In this document: piece by piece, positions 39,271 through 47,986 of the stretch
Numbering within the stretch: the first letter of the stretch is position 1
How the letters are laid out: each line of letters starts with the position of its first letter
Assembly: GCA_006386115.1 (NCBI GenBank)
Contig: VFIW01000013.1
Coordinates: forward strand, 310,001 to 374,000
Origin: Globisporangium splendens
Lineage: Eukaryota; Oomycota; Peronosporomycetes; Pythiales; Pythiaceae
Reading direction: 5' to 3'
Length of the DNA stretch: 64,000 nt
Notes under the pieces: generated by a model
What the model was told of the DNA's origin: nothing
Database searches by the model: none
Seen by the model: the letters and a program-made list of their open reading frames with translations, nothing else
Program-made: the position numbers and the translations under genes

Positions 39271-39441
39271 ATGGGCCGCAAGAACAACGCTAAGCAGCAA
39301 GAGCAGACCAAGCCAATGCCAGAGAAGAAGGCTGCTCCTCAAGAGCCCAAGCAACAACCAAAGAAGCAGCAGCCACAACCAGTGACGAAGGAAGCGCCAG
39401 CAGCGGCCACCAAGGGCAGCAAGAAGGGAGGCAAGAAGTAA
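39271..39441 (+). CDS. Tiny Lys/Gln/Pro/Ala-rich protein, copy 8
   Basis: 56 residues, identical to the copy at 33135-33305. Its stop codon is the outer edge of the duplicated block. Tail to tail with ligase gene 6 (224 bp between stops), mirroring the relation of copy 4 with ligase gene 5. Confidence 0.72.
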   Translation: MGRKNNAKQQEQTKPMPEKKAAPQEPKQQPKKQQPQPVTKEAPAAATKGSKKGGKK

Positions 39442-39665
39442 CTCAGGCTCTCTTGAAGTGGCACTTGTTACGTCAAGCAACTGTGCACCGAAGACCTGTC
39501 CATCTGGATAAGCTGACCAGAGCATATGCCATATGAAATAAAGCCACTTTGTTGAGAAAACGAGAATATGTTGACGTTTGATTCACTTCAACTTGGACTG
39601 GGTCTACCATGCACTTCATGGAATTAATGGCAATGATACAATCTATGTCCGATGTTCTCAGCACC

Positions 39666-41534
39666 TTATAGACGACTTTGTGGTGCGCTGGCAGCCTTGA
39701 TCTTCTCATTTTCCTTCTCCTGGAGCTCACGACGCAGGATCTTGCCTGACAAACTCTTTGGGATCTCGGCAATGAATTCGACGTCGCGGACTTTCTTGAA
39801 GGACGCGACCTTCGAAGCCACATAGTCGATCACTTCCTGGGCCGTCAGCGCCTTCACTCCAGCCTTGACCACGATGTACGCCTTGGGGATCTCTTCGTTT
39901 GTGGCACGGTCCAGTCCGCGCACGCAGCACGAGTCCTCGATGTCTGGGTGGTTGTTCAGCACATCTTCGAGCTCCGCAGGCGCAACCTGGTGACCCTTGT
40001 ACTTGATGAGCTCCTTGACGCGGTCCACGATGAAGATGTAGCCATCTTCGTCAATGTACCCGATATCGCCTGTGCGAAGGAACCCGTCCTTCGTGAACGT
40101 CACGGCGTTGGCCTCCGGGTTGTTGAAGTACCCTTTCATCATCTGAGGGGTGCGGAAGAGCAGTTCGCCCGTTTGGTTTGGACCCAAGTCCTCGTCGGTC
40201 GTCAGCGACTTGACCTTCATCTCCGTGTTTGAGAGCAACCGACCGACAGACCCGGTTCGTGCATAGAAGTCGTTGCAATACGCAACGGCCGCCGACATCT
40301 CCGTCATGCCGTACCCTTGCTGGACCTTCACATTCTTGAAGCGCTTCATCACGAGCTGCTCGACTTCGATCCCGAGCGGAGCACCACCGCAGAAGAGCAC
40401 CTTGACGTGCGACAGGTCGTACTTGTCGACGATCGGGTGCTTGGCCAAGAACAGCACCAGCGGCGGCGCGACTGAGAGCTTGTTCATCTTGTAGTCCTGC
40501 ACGACGCGCAAAAAGTCCTCAGGCTCGAACTTTGGCAGCACGATGAGAGTGATCCCCATCTGCACCGTGACGTGGAAGACCATGGTCGCCAGAATGTGGA
40601 AGAACGGCAGCATGCCCAGCATGTACGGGATCCGGGCTTCCAGCGTGCTGGAGTGCAATGTGCTCGCGAGCAGCGCGCGGCCCGTGATCTCGACACCCTT
40701 GGGACGGCCAGTCGTGCCGCTAGAGAATGGCAGCGTGACGACATCAGTCGGATCAATCGGAGGCAAGTCTGCTGGGAACGGCAAGTTCTTGGCGATCAGG
40801 TCTCTGTGATAAAGCGATTTGAAGCGCACAAGACTAGGTTAGTGGACACTCGCATGGATAATCGTGTCGCAGTGTGGAATTGCACTCACTCAATCGGCTG
40901 CACGGGTACCGATCCAGGCGCTTGCGCCATTGTGTAGATTTGGTTTTCTGGGATTTTCGCGATCTTGGCCGCAGCGATCGCAGCTGGCGCAAGCATCTTG
41001 TGCGAAATCACGGCTTTGGCCTACGATCCCAGCATGGAAAGCGTCAGTACGTGGTGCATACGCAAGGTCATAGAGTTTTAGGCATGACGAGTACCTTGGC
41101 GAGGTTGATCTGGTCGGCCAGCTCCTGCGGCGTGAACAGCGGAGACGTCGGCGAGCAGATCGCACCGATGCGGTTGAGCGCAAAGAACACGACCGGGTAC
41201 TCGATGCAGTTGAACGAATGCAGGATCACGATCTAGTGGGTCGTATTGACAGCACCGTTCACGGATTAGTACGCTTATCAACACGCGTCATTAGATAAAT
41301 GCCCAAAACGAATGCCAAGCCACTCACATCGCCTCGCTTGATGCCGTTGGCGTGCAGCCCCGCGACGATCTGCTGCGTCTGCGTGAACAGCTGCGCGAAC
41401 GTGATCTGGCGCTTGGAGAGTCCGCAGATGAACGCCGCGGCGTCCGGCATCTCGCGTGCGTGCTTCTCCACGTACGTGTACAGGGTCTGGTCCTGTGGGA
41501 TGGCCACTTTCGGATACGGCGACGTGAAGATCAT
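39666..41534 (-). CDS. 4-coumarate-CoA ligase-like protein 6 (PTS1 SRL, intron 4 absent)
   Basis: Minus strand. Exons 41534-41328, 41232-41095, 41020-40890 and 40803-39666 join to 537 residues. Intron positions match gene 5, including loss of intron 4. All catalytic motifs are intact (LPFSSGTTGRPKGVE, YGMTEMSA, TGDIGYIDEDGYIFIVDR, PKSLSGKILRREL). C-terminus APQSRL is PTS1. Large parts of the C-terminal domain are nearly identical to gene 5 while other parts differ clearly, as expected for an old inverted duplicate with patchy conversion. It is the only ligase of the cluster on the minus strand. Expected peroxisomal acyl-CoA formation. Confidence 0.87.
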
Positions 41535-42393
41535 CTTGAGGTCTGGGGTGCGTGTGGATGGCCGCAAATGCGCGAATGAGCTGCTTGGCGGGGGCTCAAG
41601 AGCAGGAGAAAGAGGGGAACAGACAGCCACCGACGCGCACGTGCGCAGGATGCCCTCATCTTCAAGCATTGAGGGAGTGCAGAGACTGCGAGTGATTCCC
41701 TCCTGCACTCCCACTCTGCTGCTTCGTTTGACGATCCCACTGTCGGCAGGTCTTACCCTGAGATGGCAGCATTGATGGTGTTGTGCGAATTGTCTTCAGT
41801 ATTCATAAACACAAGGTAAATACTGAACATGAACAGCTTGCAGATGCAGTACTTTGTTCAAACTGCATTTTTGATATGAAACACAGGTGTCATTTGTTTC
41901 ACTCCAGAGACAATATTTGGAAAAGATACTGCAGAGAGGTAACAGTGGCTGTTCTGACGGAGGCGTCATCTTTCGTTTTACGCAGACAACGACCTACATG
42001 CGGATTAAAAAGTAAGCTACTGTTTGTTGTGATTTAGTGTGAATTTCAGTTTGCGGATTCAACAAAACGTATGATTTGAAACTTACCAAGACACACACGC
42101 ATAAGTTTTCAACACGAACGAAGATGGGGTGTGCACAGCGAAACACTCTCTATTTCGCATACGCATTCTTGCCAGCAGCCAATCAGCATGGAGAATTTGT
42201 TTTGACTAATGACAACCACCTGATGCAATACAATTGCAAATACAGCCCAATGTTTTCAAACAAATCCAAAATGTATTCCCATGACCACCATTCTGACGAC
42301 TCAAAAACAAACAAAACAGACACAGAAACTTGTCAATCGCCTCATTCGCAAATCAAGCCACACTCTTCCCGTCCAGCGCTCTCTTTCTCCGCG
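41535..42393. other. Divergent intergenic between ligase gene 6 and F4
   Basis: About 860 bp. Holds the ligase 6 promoter at 41564-41581 and an AT-rich remainder. An in-frame ATG at 42124 could extend F4 upstream but the extra sequence lacks family similarity. Confidence 0.4.
41564..41581 (-). promoter_or_regulatory. Inr/FPR core promoter of ligase gene 6
   Basis: Minus strand GCTCATTCGCGCATTTGC: near-perfect oomycete initiator (GCTCATTC) followed by CATTT, about 45 nt before the ATG. Confidence 0.65.
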
Positions 42394-44622
42394 ATGCCCG
42401 TGCGCAAACGCACCCCGAAGCAGCACCCGCTGTACGCCAAGCGCCAGAAACCCAGCGTCGTAGACCATCTTGACACTGGCAGCGATCACAGCGACGACGT
42501 GATCGTGGTCGCGGCAGCGCCAGCGGTAGCACCACACGACAAACCGTATTCGCGTTCACCATTCGATGTCTCGCGGCTCCCGAGCGGTGTGCTGAGTCGT
42601 GTGTTGGCGTTTGCTGTTCCTGGATATGTTCCTGTGTCTAATTGCATTCCGAAGTATCCGTCATTGCCGGTACGCAAACTCTCGAACGCCGCGTCTGTGT
42701 CGACAGCATGGCGAGATGCGATCCGCAAGGTGATCCAGAGCTTCCGCATCGCGAACTTAGACTGGACGCTTACAGCAGCGGATGAAGAAGAAGAGTACGA
42801 GACATTGCAGGAGGAGGTGGAGAGACGTGGAGACCAGTTGCGCAGTATTCGCATTCGCATCGATGGAGACACCAAGTCAGCGGATGTGGAGTGGGACCAA
42901 GTGTTTGCTGCGTGTCCCAGACTCAAGCGACTGGATGTGCGCGGTGTGCCGCTTGAGAGCAGTGTGCTGGGGCTGATTTTAGATGCAGTGTCGTCGCAAT
43001 GCCACGACGTGCAAGCTCTGATTCTGTCGAAACGCAGTGTGACCACGAAATCAACCAGGAAGGCAATCCGCGCCAATTATGAGAAACTGTACCAAGCGCT
43101 CAAGAAATGGTCGCCGCTTCCAAGCGAAGACACAACGACAACAGGGCTGAAGCAGCTGACTGTGCCAGATCGCTGTGAAGACGAATATTTGTCCCCATCC
43201 GTCGACTTTCTTGTCGCGATTGCGGAGTTTTGTCCGTCGCTTGAGTACCTCGATGGCTGGAAGCACGCGTACAGCGTGGACGACTTTGTCGAATGCGATG
43301 AAAAATGGTGCACTCCTCCTTCCACTTGGCGGCAGTTTTGGGAGTCATCAGCAGGCAAGTCGCTGCGTGAATTCAACTGGGTTGTTGCTCCTTTTCATGA
43401 CGCCTATTTCCGGCTATTCGCTGAGTCCCCCAAGCCGAGTCTTCGTCATTTGTGCTTGACTGTCAGCGAAAGTTGGACGTGGGATGACTTCAAAGTGCCA
43501 GAAGACGAAGAAGACTCGCTCGACGCTGTCATTGCTCCACCCACCTCTGAAGCATTGTGTTTAGTGGCAAAGGCTGTACCACACCTAGAGCAACTTTACG
43601 TGATTTTCCACTCGGGTGTCGAAGATCCGGTATCTGTAGACGTCGAAGCATTTGGAGATCCATTTTTGGTAAGTATCGCGGAATCCTGTCCGTCACTTCG
43701 AGAACTCAAGATTGTCGAAATCAAAGCGGAACAGGAAATCCTTCCGATCGCGAGCATCACAAACGACGGACTGATTGCACTCGCGAATATGAAAGAGCTG
43801 GAAAACGTGATGCTGACTGGCGTTCGAGGCACCTCCGCGGGGGTGTTTGCGTTCATGGAACACTGGGGAACAAACACGCAGCGAACCGTTGACCTTGGGA
43901 TTGATCAGGGTGAAAGCGGTCGTGATTTCTACGACGCAGCTCTGGGTGTGATGAAAAGGATTCGAGAGAGATGGAGCGAAGAAACCGAGGAGAATGACGT
44001 CGAACCCCCGAAACGTGTCGTCGTTCAACTGCGTAATTTGACCTTGGAACCTGATTTCAGGAGCGGCCATTTGAAAAAATTCTGTCGAAAGGGAAACAAA
44101 CTGATCACGGATCTCAAGAAGAGCCATCCGTGGTTGTGCATTACCGTGGAATCCGACGGCGTAGAGCAAGAGGGTGAGATCTCGGCGTTTAGCACGGTCG
44201 GGAAGATCGTGTTTTCCACGAGAAGCTCCAATCTCGCGCGTCTCAAACAGCTCCAACTCCTCGCTCCTGCTCGGTATGATCTGATGGCAAACGATGCTGC
44301 TGCCAGTTCGCGTAAACGTCACGCAGAGAGTAGTGATACAAGTGAGTCGGAGTCTGGTTACGGCAGCGTCTTGGAAGAGACTGCGTCTTCGGCAAGTGAT
44401 GCTTCTGATGACGAGTATGACGAGGATGAGAATGACGATGATGACGATGATGATGATGAGGAGGAGGAGGATAATGAGGATGGAGACTCGTGCTCGGATG
44501 AGGAGGTTGCAAAACAAAGTGCATCACCAACCAAGAAGAACCAAAATGACTCGGAGGACTCAGCTTCTGACGACGACAAGGATTCGGATGGCAGTGCTGC
44601 TGATTCTGACGACTTTGAGTAA
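42394..44622 (+). CDS. F-box/LRR-like protein F4
   Basis: 742 residues from the ATG at 42394 (MPVRKRTPKQHPLYAKRQ). The open frame continues upstream to 42076, where it opens with TTG; a second ATG at 42124 is a less likely start. F-box-like region LPSGVLSRVLAFAVPG ... VSTAWRDAIRK, then CPRLKRLDVRGVPLES, QALILSKRS, FCPSLEYLDGWKHAYS and LREFNWVVAPFHDAYFRLF near residue 324. After residue about 630 the protein ends in a long Ser/Asp/Glu tail with an acidic run of over 20 residues, unlike F1-F3. Probable F-box adaptor; the tail suggests a nuclear or chromatin-associated partner, as inference. Confidence 0.8.
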   Translation: MPVRKRTPKQHPLYAKRQKPSVVDHLDTGSDHSDDVIVVAAAPAVAPHDKPYSRSPFDVSRLPSGVLSRVLAFAVPGYVPVSNCIPKYPSLPVRKLSNAASVSTAWRDAIRKVIQSFRIANLDWTLTAADEEEEYETLQEEVERRGDQLRSIRIRIDGDTKSADVEWDQVFAACPRLKRLDVRGVPLESSVLGLILDAVSSQCHDVQALILSKRSVTTKSTRKAIRANYEKLYQALKKWSPLPSEDTTTTGLKQLTVPDRCEDEYLSPSVDFLVAIAEFCPSLEYLDGWKHAYSVDDFVECDEKWCTPPSTWRQFWESSAGKSLREFNWVVAPFHDAYFRLFAESPKPSLRHLCLTVSESWTWDDFKVPEDEEDSLDAVIAPPTSEALCLVAKAVPHLEQLYVIFHSGVEDPVSVDVEAFGDPFLVSIAESCPSLRELKIVEIKAEQEILPIASITNDGLIALANMKELENVMLTGVRGTSAGVFAFMEHWGTNTQRTVDLGIDQGESGRDFYDAALGVMKRIRERWSEETEENDVEPPKRVVVQLRNLTLEPDFRSGHLKKFCRKGNKLITDLKKSHPWLCITVESDGVEQEGEISAFSTVGKIVFSTRSSNLARLKQLQLLAPARYDLMANDAAASSRKRHAESSDTSESESGYGSVLEETASSASDASDDEYDEDENDDDDDDDDEEEEDNEDGDSCSDEEVAKQSASPTKKNQNDSEDSASDDDKDSDGSAADSDDFE

Positions 44623-45643
44623 ACTTTTGGTGTGTAATGTAGAACATTTTGATGCACATCCTGGAATGGATGGAGACGCACACTCTGTGATGAAGGAGCA
44701 CTTCATACAGCGTTTGACTTTTCTCGACTCGAAAGCGAAACCATTTCGTCTTTTTAGCCGTGAGTCATGAGGCTGTGTCCTGAACCCGAGGTTGAGCTGA
44801 AAATTGAGGAACGATTACTGAATTGTAGTCACTCAAAAATGTTGAAATTTGAACAAAGCGTGCGTAGGCATGCTGACTTTTGAGGCTCAGTACTGTGATC
44901 TGGTCTTTGAAAATGAGCCAATATCGTGCAATTTGTAGTGCTCTTCGCACGTCGTCAAGCGGACCAAGTCAATGGGTCAGATAAGTTCACAGCAGCTTTT
45001 TCGTGCTGCTTGCAGAGCGCCACATGCCAGGTGCAACGAGGTGCTTCCCTCTATGGTAGTTCGAGGGGTGCAATGGAAACGTTGCAACGCACCTCAAGGT
45101 TGAGGGGGTTGGTTGGTTTATGGCAGGAGCTAAAGTCATCTCAATTTGATCAAATCCAGATAAAGTTGCTCAAATTTCAGTCTTTTGAAGTGGGCACTCA
45201 GAAGCAAGCAAAACTTACTCAATATTAAGTATCACCCTGAACCCGATGGCGCTGTTGCTCTGTCTATTTTCTACGTCATCAAGCCACCGAAGGATGGCGC
45301 TGGGAACAACAACAGAAGCTATGGCTTCCTTGTTTATCGATTCGCCATGGGTTTGACGCGGAAGCATTTTTTGTGGCGACGTGAAGAAACGCTGGATTAG
45401 CAACTCCGAAAGCTGGATTGCAGAATTGCAATTGAGCACAAAGTATCGAAATGGTCGATCCGTATTTCGGATCAGTGCGCAGAAACCGAAGATGTTGAGG
45501 TCCATGAGGTTTGGTCCAGAATGCCAATAATGTGATGATCAACTCCGTATACGCTGGCTGGCAATAATGATCGTTTCGTTCTAAAATGAAACGCTCTGGC
45601 GGATTTCGGGCTTACAAACTTGTGCTCAATGTTAGAAATCAGT
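44623..45643. other. Intergenic, about 1 kb
   Basis: 3' flanks of F4 and of the Myb/SANT-like gene (convergent). AT-rich, stops in all frames, no recognisable element. Confidence 0.45.
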
Positions 45644-46696
45644 TCAGATAGCAGCTTCGTTGTCGTTTATACTTGGGATCGGTGCTGCTGCTGCGCCTTG
45701 CTGTTGCTCGCTTGTCTTTTGGAATGCGCGCTTGAGGTATTTCTTCTTGAGCTGTTCGAGCGCGTGGCGATTTGCCGGGTCCGCGCTGTCGGCGAGCAGC
45801 ATCGTCATGAGCATCTGGTCGGCGATGAGTTCGTTTTTCTCGCGCTGCGCGTCCGCTAACTTGGAGATCGACGCAGCGTAGTGATCCTTCTCGGACGATG
45901 GCTTGGAGCCTGGAGCGTTGGCGAGAATCAGCGTTTGTAGCATCTGGTCCGCGAGCACGTCGTTCTTCTCGCGCTGCGTCTCAGCGAGGCGGTCAACGGA
46001 CAATGTGGTGAACGCAGCTGGTGCTGGAACTGCACTTTCACGAGGAACGACTGGCGCTACGGGTCGTTCGGCAGGCGGTGTGGCGACTGGAACGATTGAG
46101 ACTTCATCGGATGCGACTGCAGCAGGCAACGAGAGCCGCCGATCTGAAGCCGCAGTAGACGTAGTCACTGCCGGCTGCACTGCTGTTGCATCCGATACTC
46201 CAGACAGCGAGATACGTTTCTCCACGGTCCAGCCAAGATCTCCCTCGAGCGCACTCTTTTGTGCCCGTGACCGCTTCAGCGCAGATCCCGGGGTTTTGGC
46301 GCTGTGCCACTTGGGGCTCTTCTGCAGGATCTCCCAGACCGTCACGAGCTCAAAATTCTCTCCTTCACCCGCAGCGTACTTCTGCAGAGCTGCGCTAGTT
46401 AAGGTCGACCCCGCGAGCGGACTCGTGACGCCGCTGTCGGCCGTGTCCGCGATCTCTTGCACGTACGCGCCAAACTTGCGCACGGCGCGCTGGATGGACG
46501 TCCAATGGTTCTTGAGCGCCTGCACCGTGCGCTGCGAGCCGCGCATCCGCTCGACCCAGCGCTCGTGCACTGTGCCCCAGTACGTGTCGCCGCCCTTCTC
46601 CTCACTGCTGCCGGCCAGTGCGCTCTCGGCCACGTCCACCCACGCCTCGGCCAGCGCTGTGTCCTCGGCGAGCGACCACTGCTTGCCTTTGCCCAT
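45644..46696 (-). CDS. Myb/SANT-like (trihelix-type) DNA-binding protein
   Basis: 350 residues from the ATG at 46696 (MGKGKQWSLAEDTALAEAW); a further in-frame ATG at 46789 adds 31 residues without similarity. Residues 5-75 form a SANT/Myb-like three-helix domain with the conserved Trp pattern (QWSLAEDTALAEAWV, YWGTVHERW, LKNHWTSIQRAV), of the type seen in NAM-associated/Harbinger-derived DNA-binding proteins. A Pro/Ala/Val-rich linker follows. Two similar C-terminal helices repeat LAETQREKNDVLADQMLQTLILA and LADAQREKNELIADQMLMTMLLA, probably for dimerisation. Role: transcription factor or domesticated transposase partner; the two cannot be separated here. Confidence 0.75.
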   Translation of the reverse strand: MGKGKQWSLAEDTALAEAWVDVAESALAGSSEEKGGDTYWGTVHERWVERMRGSQRTVQALKNHWTSIQRAVRKFGAYVQEIADTADSGVTSPLAGSTLTSAALQKYAAGEGENFELVTVWEILQKSPKWHSAKTPGSALKRSRAQKSALEGDLGWTVEKRISLSGVSDATAVQPAVTTSTAASDRRLSLPAAVASDEVSIVPVATPPAERPVAPVVPRESAVPAPAAFTTLSVDRLAETQREKNDVLADQMLQTLILANAPGSKPSSEKDHYAASISKLADAQREKNELIADQMLMTMLLADSADPANRHALEQLKKKYLKRAFQKTSEQQQGAAAAPIPSINDNEAAI

Positions 46697-46966
46697 TCGG
46701 TCTGTTAAACGCACGCACTTGGCGCCACTTGGAGCTTTTGTGACGGGTCGGATGATAATTTCTAACGTTGGAGGGAGGGAAGGGAACATTTAGCAATTGG
46801 GGATGGGTGTTGTTTTTCAAATCGACTCGGTTTCTATTTCTAAATTCTATTTTGTTGCTGTCAGAATCAGGGTTGCAGTTTTTTGGAGAAGTGCTAATTG
46901 AGAAAGTGCAGCCACCTGATAAAAGATCAGCTTTCGTGTGTCAATCACTGTCACAAGGTAAAAAGT

Positions 46967-47600
46967 ATGAACGAACATGCTGATGACGCCCGAGCTGCAG
47001 CTATTTCCAGCCTTTCCACGGCATTTGTGGCAGGGTTTCCTCAGCGACGCGCTCTATATTCGGTGTTTCTGACCTTGTTGTTTTTTGTACTTACAGAGCG
47101 AGAAGCACTCGACGATTTCAATCGTAGTCGCCGCTGCCGACAATGGCCGAGTCGTCACCACATCCTGCTCATCTAGAGGAGCGTAGATCGCGAGCCCAGA
47201 GACCATCGCGATCAGCGCCATCGCGGCGGTGCGGCTCCAAGACTACGTGCTCCTCATGTGGGAGAAGAAATGGGCGATCGAGAATCAACGAGTGAACGAG
47301 GTGACAACCTTCGTCGGAGGTTACATCGCGCATGGAAACACGTTCCAGATGGCAGACGATTATCGCACCACAACGCCGCTCCACATCCTCCAGATTCTGA
47401 ATGGTCTGCTACTCCGCATCATTTTGCTCAGCATCGGCATGATCGCAGGTTGGTTGATGGTGAAGTACGCGTTTTTCTTTTCTGCAGCGAGATTTGGAGC
47501 AAAAGGACGGAGATCAAACGCGATTGATGTGGATCACATGAAGGAGCAAGCAACCAAGCATCGGGGGCGCACCACGATCAGCGAAGAAGAGAGCCCATGA
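46967..47600 (+). CDS. Small membrane-anchored hypothetical protein
   Basis: The certain part is the frame 47187-47600, which contains ALAAVRLQD-like sequence, MWEKKWAIENQRVNEV, a membrane segment LLLRIILLSIGMIAGWLMV and a polar tail ending SEEESP. The 5' end is uncertain because the frame has no early ATG apart from 47256. A model with exons 46967-47026, 47097-47123 and 47187-47600 (introns 70 and 63 bp, GT-AG, all phase 0) joins in frame to 166 residues starting MNEHADDARAAA; the donors GTGGCA and GTAGTC are weak. One predicted transmembrane helix near the C-terminus. Family not recognised. Confidence 0.5.
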
Positions 47601-47986
47601 AACTGAAGGATAAGTATTACAACACCGTGAGAATTCTTCGAGCCTGTCAACGTAGCTCCAATGATTTGCTGTACTGCAACGTCGTCGCGATCGTCGCCAT
47701 GCACCTACGATAAACAACAAACACATCAGCACTCATCTCACTTGCGCGCTACCTTAGACATTCCGCAGCCTCGGTCTACGCTGCGAACACCCGCGTTCAC
47801 TGCAGTCTGTGCATGAGTGTGAATCCTTCCACCATCAAATGTAGCCATGTTGGTGTCCATCGGACTTAAATGACACCCTCCAGTACTAGCACGAGATGTG
47901 TTGATCGGTACTTAAGTGAGACATCACAGTAAACTCGCGCCGATTTGCCATTTTGCCTGTTTGAAAACTCGCACCAAGAATCTGAA
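47601..47986. other. Intergenic upstream of the LRR/coiled-coil gene
   Basis: About 390 bp with no supported gene. Confidence 0.4.

Larger units (their letters stand above)
38450..39441 (+). repeat. Inverted repeat 2, right arm (992 bp)
   Basis: Mirror of 33135-34126, of equal length and, in every part I compared, identical. Begins at an ATG and ends at a stop codon of two tiny genes. Confidence 0.9.

Noticed and set aside
42076..42393. N-terminal extension of F4
   Set aside because: Begins with TTG, lacks similarity to F1-F3, and the composition is that of AT-rich leader; an ATG at 42124 remains a minor alternative.
47063..47096. 34 bp intron in the small membrane-protein gene
   Set aside because: Too short compared with the 63-105 bp introns in this window; a 70 bp alternative with the same acceptor is preferred.
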